Of a DNA stretch of 36,315 nucleotides, positions 30,686 to 36,315 are shown in pieces. The DNA is from Gemmiger sp. An87 (GTDB lineage: Bacteria; Bacillota; Clostridia; Oscillospirales; Ruminococcaceae), in the NCBI RefSeq assembly GCF_002159185.1, contig NZ_NFHD01000033.1, positions 1 through 36,315 on the forward strand. The letters are read 5' to 3'. The notes beneath the pieces are model-generated. The model saw nothing but the letters and a program-made list of their open reading frames with translations, searched no databases and was not told the origin of the DNA. The first letter of the stretch is position 1, and the number at the start of each line of letters is the position of its first letter. Made by a program: the position numbers and the translations under genes.

Positions 30686-31681
30686 ATGAAACGCATTCTT
30701 TCCACATTTGTCGCTGTGGCTCTGGCCTTCGGTATGGCCGCCTGCGGCGCACCGGCCGCCAGCACTTCCGCTCCGGCCTCTTCCGCCGCCGCATCCTCTG
30801 CTTCTTCGGCAAGCGCTTCCAGTGAGGCAGCTTCGGCGGCCAAACCCACCGAAGACCGCAGCGGCGCTGCTATTACCCTGCCGGACAATGTGGAGACCGT
30901 AATCTCCATGGCTCCCTCCATCACCCAGACCCTGATGGATCTGGGCTGCACCGACCAGATCATCGCGCTGGATGCCAACAGCGCCAAGATGGAAAACGCC
31001 CCCCAGGACCTGCCTGTTTTTGACATGATGACTCCGGACGCGGAGCAGATGGCCACCCTGGTACCGGATGTGATCTTTGTGTCCTCCATCAGCTCCTCCG
31101 GTGGCGAGGACCCCTTCCAGCCCCTGCAGGAGCTGGGTGCCACCGTGGTTTGCATTCCCACCAGCACCTCCATTGAGGATATCTACGAGGACGTGACCTT
31201 CCTGGGTCAGGTGATGGGCAAGACCGAGCGCGCCGCTGAGATCAACGAAACCCTGAAGGCCGAGATCGATCGCATTGCCGCTCTGGGGGCTTCCATTCCC
31301 GAGGATCAGCGCAAGACCGTTTACTTTGAAATTTCCGCCGCCCCCTCTGCCTACAGCACCGGCTCCGGCACCTACATGGACGAGATGATCAGCCTGATCG
31401 GCGCCAACAACATGATGGCCGACAAGGCTGAGGGCTGGACCAGTGTGGACAGCGAGGTGGTGGTCAGCGGCAACCCGGACGTGATCCTCACCAACGTGGA
31501 CTACATCGAGGACCCCGTGGGTGAAATCAAGAGCCGTGAGGGCTGGGAAGCCGTGACCGCTGTGAAGAACGGTGATGTTTACCAGATCGACAAGCAGTCC
31601 TCCTCTCTGCCCAACGAGAACATCGTGACCGCTCTGGAAGAGATGGGCAAGGCCGTCTATCCGGAGGTATTCGGCGAATGA
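30686..31681 (+). CDS. Corrinoid ABC transporter substrate-binding lipoprotein (BtuF-like)
   Basis: A 331-residue lipoprotein. The signal peptide ends in the lipobox MAAC (Cys at 20), followed by a Ser/Ala linker to about 55, a tether outside the membrane. The rest is a class III (helical-backbone) binding protein with SMAPSITQTLMDLG, LVPDVIFVSS and FEISAAPSAYSTGSGTYMDE. The family also binds ferric siderophores, but the cobalamin riboswitch upstream points to corrinoids. AGGAGG lies eight bases before the ATG. The stop overlaps the permease start (ATGA). Confidence 0.9.
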   Translation: MKRILSTFVAVALAFGMAACGAPAASTSAPASSAAASSASSASASSEAASAAKPTEDRSGAAITLPDNVETVISMAPSITQTLMDLGCTDQIIALDANSAKMENAPQDLPVFDMMTPDAEQMATLVPDVIFVSSISSSGGEDPFQPLQELGATVVCIPTSTSIEDIYEDVTFLGQVMGKTERAAEINETLKAEIDRIAALGASIPEDQRKTVYFEISAAPSAYSTGSGTYMDEMISLIGANNMMADKAEGWTSVDSEVVVSGNPDVILTNVDYIEDPVGEIKSREGWEAVTAVKNGDVYQIDKQSSSLPNENIVTALEEMGKAVYPEVFGE

Positions 31682-32712
31682 GCCGGTTTTCCCGCCCGGC
31701 GCGGTTCGGCCTGCTGTGTCTGGCCGCGCTGGTCGCGGTTCTTCTGGGCATCGGGGTGGGCAGCGTGCCCATCTCCCCCGGTGAAATTCTGCAGGTGCTG
31801 GCCAACAAGCTGTGGGGTGCAGCACTGCCCGAACAGATGAACCCGGTAATCCCGGGGCTGGTGTGGAGTATCCGCCTGCCCCGGGTACTGCTGGCCTTCT
31901 GCGTGGGGGCATCGCTGGCGGTAAGCGGCGCGGTGATGCAATCGCTGCTGCAAAACCCGCTGGCCTCCTCCTACGGCCTTGGCGTCTCCTCCGGTGCAGG
32001 TCTTGGCGCGGCGGTGCTCATCGTCACCGGCGTGGCGGACAGCGCCGCCGGTACCTTCCTGCTGCCTGCGGTCTGCCTGTGCTGCGGTCTGGCCACCATG
32101 GGCGGCGCGCTGGCCATCTCCTCCCGGCTGGACCGCAACCTCTCCAACAACACCATCATTCTCATCGGTATGGTGCTGTCGCTCTTTCTCAACGCCATCA
32201 TAACCACCCTGTCCTCCGCCAACCCGGACTACACCCAGCGCATCACTCTGTGGCAGCTGGGCAGTCTTTCCATGAAGACCTGGAAACAGCTGGGTCCGGT
32301 GGCGCTGGCGGCGCTGGTCTGCATTCTGGCGTTCTGGCGGCTTTCTTCCGAGCTGGATCTGCTCAGCTTCGGCGAGGAACAGGCCTCCGCCATGGGCATG
32401 GAGCGCAAGCGGGTGAAATGGCTGCTGGCGCTGCTGGTGGCTCTGCTCACCGGCACCGCGGTGGCCTTTGTGGGCGTGATCGGCTTTGTGGACCTGGTGG
32501 CGCCCCATATTGTTCGCCGGATCTTCGGACCCTCTCACCGGATGCTGATTCCCACCTGCGCCATATTCGGCGGAGGCTTTCTGTCCCTGTGCGATCTGGC
32601 CGCCCGGACCCTGGCGTCTCCCTCCGAGATTCCCATCGGCTCCATCACGGCTCTGATCGGCGCCCCCTTCTTCCTCTACATCTTTTTCTCCAGCCGAAAG
32701 GAGGCCCGCTGA
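31678..32712 (+). CDS. Corrinoid ABC transporter permease (BtuC/FecCD family)
   Basis: A 344-residue permease with about ten membrane helices. Family stretches are VWSIRLPRVLLAFCVGASLA, MQSLLQNPLASSYGLGVSSG, and the ATPase-coupling region FVGVIGFVDLVAPHIVRRIF. It works as a dimer with the ATPase encoded next and takes its cargo from the lipoprotein. The start overlaps the previous stop by four bases and the stop shares one base with the next start. Confidence 0.93.
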   Translation: MSRFSRPARFGLLCLAALVAVLLGIGVGSVPISPGEILQVLANKLWGAALPEQMNPVIPGLVWSIRLPRVLLAFCVGASLAVSGAVMQSLLQNPLASSYGLGVSSGAGLGAAVLIVTGVADSAAGTFLLPAVCLCCGLATMGGALAISSRLDRNLSNNTIILIGMVLSLFLNAIITTLSSANPDYTQRITLWQLGSLSMKTWKQLGPVALAALVCILAFWRLSSELDLLSFGEEQASAMGMERKRVKWLLALLVALLTGTAVAFVGVIGFVDLVAPHIVRRIFGPSHRMLIPTCAIFGGGFLSLCDLAARTLASPSEIPIGSITALIGAPFFLYIFFSSRKEAR

Positions 32713-33467
32713 TGCTACATGCGGAACACATTACCTGCGGCTACGGGGGCGACCCTGTAGTGCGGGATCTCTCCTTCTCGGCACAGAGCGGGCAGATTCT
32801 CTGCATTCTGGGTGCCAACGGCTGTGGTAAGACCACACTGCTGCGGGCCGTAGCCGGGCTGTTGCCCAGTACCGGCAGTGTCACCGCGGCCGGGCTGGAC
32901 CTGCGCACTGCTCCCCGCCGTCAGGTGGCGCAGACAGTCGCTTTTCTGAGTCAGTTGTCCAATTTGTATTTTTCTTACACTGTATATCAGACCGTAGAGA
33001 TGGGCCGATACGCTCACCGCTCTCCTGGCCTGTTCGGTAGAGCCGCACCCGGCGACAAGGACATTGTGCGTTCCTGCCTGGAACAGACCGGCCTCTGGGA
33101 GCTGCGGGAGCAGCCCATTACTGCATTGTCCGGCGGACAGCTGCAGCGAGTCTTTCTGGCCCGAGTGTTTGCCCAGGACCCCAAAATTATCCTGCTGGAT
33201 GAGCCCACCAATCATCTGGACCTGAAGTATCAGATTGAACTGATGGAGCAGCTCCGCCGCTGGGTGGCCCAGGGCAACCGCTGTGTGGTGGGCGTGCTGC
33301 ACGATGTAAATCTGGCGCTGAACTACGCTGACCAGCTGCTGCTTATGCAGGATGGCCGGGCCCTGTGCCAGACCGATACCCAGGCGCTGGACCCCGCCCT
33401 GCTGGATCGTGTCTACGGCCTGGACGTGCGCGGCTACATGCGCAACGCCTTAAAACGATGGGAGTGA
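32712..33467 (+). CDS. Corrinoid ABC transporter ATP-binding protein (BtuD-like)
   Basis: A 251-residue ABC ATPase. Walker A GANGCGKT (34-41), signature LSGGQLQR (139-146), Walker B IILLDEP (159-165) and the switch His in LHDVNLALNYAD near 195 are all present. The ATG at 32712 shares its A with the permease TGA. The C-terminal part is short, without an extra domain. Confidence 0.95.
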   Translation: MLHAEHITCGYGGDPVVRDLSFSAQSGQILCILGANGCGKTTLLRAVAGLLPSTGSVTAAGLDLRTAPRRQVAQTVAFLSQLSNLYFSYTVYQTVEMGRYAHRSPGLFGRAAPGDKDIVRSCLEQTGLWELREQPITALSGGQLQRVFLARVFAQDPKIILLDEPTNHLDLKYQIELMEQLRRWVAQGNRCVVGVLHDVNLALNYADQLLLMQDGRALCQTDTQALDPALLDRVYGLDVRGYMRNALKRWE

Positions 33468-33474
33468 ATTTCAA

Positions 33475-33993
33475 ATGGAACTGTATCACAGCCCCTGGGA
33501 GGCCTATCCCTTTTTGAGCGACCCGCCGGAGGATCTCCGCTGCGACTTTGAGCTGCTCACCGACGAGATCGCCAGCCGCACCGGACTACTCCGTTCTCAA
33601 GTAGAGGACAACGTACTGCGGACAGAGCTGCTGCGTGTCTGCGAGCTGATCTATCACGCCAACCCCACCCTGCGCACCCGGTTCACTGTGACTCCGGAAG
33701 AGATTCAGTGGCTGGCGGATGCCACCGAACGGCTGCGTGTCCAGAGCGAGGGCCGCTGCACCCGGTTTGTGCTGCCCCAGGGCTGTACTGCCGCCTGCAC
33801 CGCCCACCTTCTGCGAGTTCAGTGCAAGGCGCTGGTGCGCCTGCTCTACCGCCACGACCATCAGGGCCACCCAGTGGAGCCCGCTCTGCTGGATCTGGCC
33901 AATCTTCTTTCCGGCTATTTCTTCCTGCTGGCTCTGGTGCTGAACGCCCAGGCCGGGCAGGAGGAAGCGGAATTCATCAGCCGGAACTATTGA
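33475..33993 (+). CDS. Divergent PduO-type cobalamin adenosyltransferase homologue, probably inactive
   Basis: A 172-residue protein, last gene of the B12 operon, starting eight bases after the ATPase. Residues 98-164 match the C-terminal half of PduO/MMAB adenosyltransferases: FVLPQG (98-103), the helix HLLRVQCKALVRLL (111-124) and LANLLSGYFFLLALVLNAQA (141-160). The catalytic residues are largely gone. By hand alignment to human MMAB, R186 and R194 are kept (R114, R122), but R190, R191, E193, R215 and D218 become K118, A119, V121, L and G147. The N-terminal TxTGDxGxT ATP loop is absent, replaced by an unrelated acidic stretch. It may have become a corrinoid carrier or sensor. The homology call is by eye. 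Confidence 0.65.
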   Translation: MELYHSPWEAYPFLSDPPEDLRCDFELLTDEIASRTGLLRSQVEDNVLRTELLRVCELIYHANPTLRTRFTVTPEEIQWLADATERLRVQSEGRCTRFVLPQGCTAACTAHLLRVQCKALVRLLYRHDHQGHPVEPALLDLANLLSGYFFLLALVLNAQAGQEEAEFISRNY

Positions 33994-34020
33994 ACCATCC
34001 TCATCCCATTTCATACAGGA

Positions 34021-34063
34021 AAAGCCGAAGAACGCGAACCAAACGCGCCTTCGGCTTTTTCCT
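34021..34063. terminator. Bidirectional terminator between the B12 operon and the membrane-protein pair
   Basis: AAAAGCCGAAG ... CTTCGGCTTTT, an 11-pair stem with T runs on both strands (TTTTTCCTTTT on plus), between converging genes. It can end both transcripts. Confidence 0.85.
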
Positions 34064-34064
34064 T

Positions 34065-34748
34065 TTAGTTTAATTTCCCGTGTTTAAACAGCCAGTATGC
34101 AACGCCAATCGCCATTGCGCCGGACAGCAGAATCAGGAAGGATACACTGCCGATCAGCCCGGGTGCCGCCACAAACAGGATGCACATGAACACCAGCGGA
34201 ATGATGGCGATGTTCATGTTCCGGTAGAAATACTTGAAGGCCAGCGCACCGAACAGGGCGGGAATCACGTTGTTGAACGCGGGCTGCAGAGCCGGGGCCT
34301 CCAGCACCGGGGTGAGGGGCACCAGGCACAGAACACCGATAGCCAGCACCAGGGTAGTCACCAGACTGCTCGCTGCCACCGACAGGGTGGAAATCACATC
34401 GTTTTCCGGTGTGCCCACCTCGGTACCGCAGATCTCCCGGGCATTTACCGCGCATGGAACCTTCAAGTTCAGCACGTTGCCGGTGATGAAGGTCAAATAG
34501 CTTGCACCGGAGCCCAGCAGCGGCGAATAGACCAGAAACTCCACCACGCCGCTGGTCCAGTAGATGATGGCCACCTGGAAAAAGCCCATGCCGAAAGCTG
34601 CCCAATCCGGTCCAGCGCCCAGGACCCAGCCCATGGCTAGCGGCGCGGCCAACATCAACAGAATGCCTAGGCTCAGACCCACCCGGCCGATTACATGAAT
34701 TCCATTTTCATAGCGCTCATAAAAGGCGCTGCGTTCCTTTTCGTTCAT
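34065..34748 (-). CDS. Integral membrane protein of unknown function, partner of DUF5058
   Basis: A 227-residue protein with six or seven predicted membrane helices and no signal peptide. The first helix is at about 22-44 and the last ends just before the basic C terminus. The middle loop has NAREICGTEVGTPENDVIST, an unusual polar, Cys-containing stretch of possible functional weight. No family was recognised. It lies 14 bases after the DUF5058 gene with GGGAGG before its ATG, so the two form an operon and probably a complex, perhaps a two-part transporter. The substrate is unknown. Confidence 0.8.
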   Translation of the reverse strand: MNEKERSAFYERYENGIHVIGRVGLSLGILLMLAAPLAMGWVLGAGPDWAAFGMGFFQVAIIYWTSGVVEFLVYSPLLGSGASYLTFITGNVLNLKVPCAVNAREICGTEVGTPENDVISTLSVAASSLVTTLVLAIGVLCLVPLTPVLEAPALQPAFNNVIPALFGALAFKYFYRNMNIAIIPLVFMCILFVAAPGLIGSVSFLILLSGAMAIGVAYWLFKHGKLN

Positions 34749-34762
34749 ACGTTGCGCCTCCC

Positions 34763-35503
34763 TTACATTACACCGCCCAGCAATACTGCTGCGGCCATAC
34801 CCACCAGCATACTGCCCGCCATGGAGAAGTTATCCAGCCAAATGACCTTCTTCACCCGTGCAAAATACTCAAATACCGCCATAGCCGCCGCGCTGATCAC
34901 CGCTACAATCAGGGGCATAAAATTGTTCAGGCGCACGCCTTCGCCCAGATAGGAGCCGATATAAGCGCTTACCAGGCCCACGAACATGGCAGTGAACATA
35001 TAGTCACCGAAGCTCTTCTGGCCCTTTTCTTTCTTGGCTGTGGCCTTTTTGAGCCGCTTCATATAGCGCTTCAGGCAGAAGATGCAGAGCAGGCATCCGG
35101 AAAGAATACCTGCCGTCATTACAAGGCCGATGGTCACAAATACCGAAGGAGTCAGCTCCTGGCTTCCCAGGCCACCGCTCATTCCAGCGGCACGGGCGGC
35201 AATATCTGCCACGTTGCCTTCATAATGCAACGCACCCACCACCGAAAGACGCATCCAGGGCAGAGGGATGCCCAGGCTTCCGCTCAGCGCAATAACACCC
35301 AACAGGATTGAAATACTGGGCAACAGCGTAAAGGTGACACTGGAAGTGATGGCCCTGCGCATTTTGACCCGGTCCATTCCCAAAGCTACCCCCGCACGGT
35401 AGCTTTTCACCATAAACACAATGCTGAGCCCCAGAATGAACAGAATTACAACACCCACGATTGCAAACATGGGCAGGCTGTTCAGCTGCTCCAATAATGT
35501 CAT
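34763..35503 (-). CDS. DUF5058 family integral membrane protein
   Basis: A 246-residue protein with about six membrane helices. The stretch SYRAGVALGMDRVKMRRAIT, then LPSISILLGVIALSGSLGIP and LPWMRLSVVGALHYEG, has the DUF5058 pattern as I recall it. A basic cytosolic loop (KRYMKRLKKATAKKEKGQK) lies in the middle. The ATG at 35503 is fixed by AGGAGG seven bases upstream; the open frame extends 69 codons further but crosses the promoter. Paired with the next membrane gene, it could form a two-component carrier; this is inference. Confidence 0.8.
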   Translation of the reverse strand: MTLLEQLNSLPMFAIVGVVILFILGLSIVFMVKSYRAGVALGMDRVKMRRAITSSVTFTLLPSISILLGVIALSGSLGIPLPWMRLSVVGALHYEGNVADIAARAAGMSGGLGSQELTPSVFVTIGLVMTAGILSGCLLCIFCLKRYMKRLKKATAKKEKGQKSFGDYMFTAMFVGLVSAYIGSYLGEGVRLNNFMPLIVAVISAAAMAVFEYFARVKKVIWLDNFSMAGSMLVGMAAAVLLGGVM

Positions 35504-35519
35504 ATTGTTTCCTCCTATC

Positions 35520-35548
35520 ACACAATTGTGTACTGCTTTATCATAGCA
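35520..35548 (-). promoter_or_regulatory. Extended -10 promoter and operator palindrome of the DUF5058 pair
   Basis: Minus strand TGC-TATGAT (-10 at 35545-35540) is an extended -10 with a poor -35. Directly downstream, over the likely start site, lies the perfect 12-base palindrome ACACAATTGTGT (35520-35531), a candidate repressor site seven bases before the ribosome site. Confidence 0.55.
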
Positions 35549-35579
35549 TATTTTTAAACCGCGCGCACCTGAAAGTTCT

Positions 35580-35712
35580 GAACCGAAGCAGTTCTTTCCG
35601 GCAGCTCTTTTCCACAGGAACACTCCAGTCTTGTGGAAAATTCGGTTCGAACAATCAAACTGCGGTTCCTTGCTTTTCAACAAAAAGCGCCCATAACCGT
35701 GGAAAAGCAAGG
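35580..35712. other. Structured intergenic region with three inverted repeats
   Basis: Within the 427-base gap between the DUF5058 gene and tRNA-Glu there is no credible gene, but three long repeats: GAACCGAA/TTCGGTTC (35580-35587, 35641-35648), the nested TTTTCCACA/TGTGGAAAA (35608-35616, 35632-35640) and CCTTGCTTTTC/GAAAAGCAAGG (35668-35678, 35702-35712). GAACC and GCAGTT (35580-35593) can pair instead with AACTGC-GGTTC (35658-35668), so two folds exclude each other. It may be a small RNA or an untranslated leader. Confidence 0.5.
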
Positions 35713-35728
35713 TGGCCGTTTTAAACAG

Positions 35729-35755
35729 AAAAGCCCGGTCAGCGACCGGGCTTTG
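35729..35755 (-). terminator. Intrinsic terminator-like hairpin
   Basis: GCCCGGTC-AGC-GACCGGGC (35733-35751), with TTTTCTGTTT following on the minus strand and TTTG on the plus strand. It could end a plus-strand RNA from the structured region or a minus-strand transcript from 35756-35876, where no gene is seen. Confidence 0.65.
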
Positions 35756-35876
35756 TCGGCGATTATATTTTCTCTCATGCCGGGGGATCCGTCAGCCTCT
35801 TCAGCAGCAGGGCCCCCGCAAAAATTTGTCTTGCAAAGTTTTGTGGGGTTAAGGAGGAATGACGAAATGGTATGAG

Positions 35877-35905
35877 AAAAGCCCAGCCATTTGGCTGGGC
35901 TTTTT
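35877..35905. terminator. Terminator downstream of tRNA-Glu
   Basis: GCCCAGCC-ATTT-GGCTGGGC (35881-35900), an eight-pair stem flanked by TTTTC on the minus and TTTTTG on the plus side. On the minus strand it ends the tRNA-Glu transcript. A small GGAATG/CATTCC hairpin lies between it and the tRNA. Confidence 0.85.
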
Positions 35906-35930
35906 GAATGGAATGTAGTCCATTCCGACG

Positions 35931-36005
35931 TGGTGACCCGTGGGAGAATCGAACTCCCGTTTGCGGCGTGAGAGGCCGCCGTCTTGACCGCTTGACCAAC
36001 GGGCC
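35931..36005 (-). tRNA. tRNA-Glu (anticodon CTC)
   Basis: The minus strand folds as a full cloverleaf of 75 bases with an encoded CCA. The acceptor arms are GGCCCGT / ACGGGTC, the D arm GTC...GAC, the anticodon stem GCGGC-CTCTCAC-GCCGC with CTC at positions 34-36, and the T arm GGGAG-TTCGATT-CTCCC. It reads GAG codons. It lies just after the 5S genes, the usual place for a tRNA distal to an rRNA operon. Confidence 0.96.
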
Positions 36006-36013
36006 ATCTATAT

Positions 36014-36058
36014 AAAAAAGCCGAATCCCAAAAGCAGGAATGCTCATCAGCATTCGGC
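36014..36058 (-). terminator. Terminator-like hairpin between 5S rRNA and tRNA-Glu
   Basis: GCCGAAT / ATTCGGC (36020-36026 and 36052-36058) followed by six T on the minus strand, ending only eight bases before the tRNA 5' end. An inner AATGCT-GATG-AGCATT hairpin (36039-36054) competes with it. Confidence 0.7.
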
Positions 36059-36075
36059 TTTATTCGCATTTGCAA

Positions 36076-36191
<116 letters not shown>

Positions 36192-36225
36192 CGATGCGAA
36201 TGAAAAGGATAAAGAGAAGAGAAAA

Positions 36226-36315
<90 letters not shown>

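Noticed and set aside
35859-35918. A 19-residue plus-strand frame right after AAGGAGG
   Set aside because: The ribosome site is one base from the ATG, too close, and the frame runs through the terminator hairpin at 35881-35900.
35504-35930. A T-box or other known riboswitch before the DUF5058 gene
   Set aside because: No T-box sequence, specifier stem or known aptamer core could be recognised; kept only as an undefined structured region.

Overview
The window looks like a chromosomal segment of a GC-rich, low-motility type Firmicute of the Oscillospiraceae/Ruminococcaceae kind (Gemmiger, Subdoligranulum or Faecalibacterium relatives). The basis is AGGAGG ribosome binding sites, TTGACA/TATAAT promoters, strong intrinsic terminators, PyrK/PyrD class 1B, a MepA/MarR style of drug-efflux module and DUF5058. 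The family placement is inference. No mobile element, CRISPR array, integrase or prophage gene was seen. Almost everything up to 29 kb lies on the minus strand.

Layout. 0-7 kb (minus): DEAD-box RNA helicase, a MarR-MATE efflux pair, an FtsH protease, and two membrane-anchored proteins of unknown function. 6.8-16 kb (minus): a pyrimidine operon in the order leader peptide-pyrC-pyrF-pyrK-pyrD-pyrE-carA-carB. pyrB and pyrR are absent. The operon starts with a strong promoter, a 26-residue hydrophobic leader peptide and an intrinsic terminator whose stem begins exactly at the leader stop codon, an arrangement that suggests translation-coupled attenuation. 16-22 kb (minus): a second MarR-MATE pair, a ROK regulator overlapping an MFS permease, and a membrane-anchored metallophosphoesterase. 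21.7-29 kb (minus): a complete F1Fo ATP synthase operon, atpZ-I-B-E-F-H-A-G-D-C. Its c subunit carries two membrane glutamates, which predicts Na+ coupling.

29-34 kb (plus): a GtrB-like glycosyltransferase, then a cobalamin riboswitch controlling a four-gene unit: corrinoid-binding lipoprotein, permease, ATPase, and a PduO-type adenosyltransferase homologue that has lost most of its catalytic residues. 34-36.3 kb (minus): a two-gene membrane protein pair (one DUF5058), a structured intergenic region, tRNA-Glu(CTC), and two tandem 5S rRNA genes. The second 5S gene is cut by the window end and presumably marks the 3' end of an rRNA operon.

How the genes work together. The pyr genes make UMP from bicarbonate, glutamine and aspartate apart from the pyrB step. 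The ATP synthase and FtsH are membrane housekeeping. The B12 unit imports corrinoids and is shut off by them. The MarR and ROK regulators sit next to the exporters they most likely control. The main points for a second look are the pyr leader, the degenerate adenosyltransferase, the two-carboxylate c ring, compensatory changes between the two 5S genes, and the structured region upstream of the DUF5058 pair.
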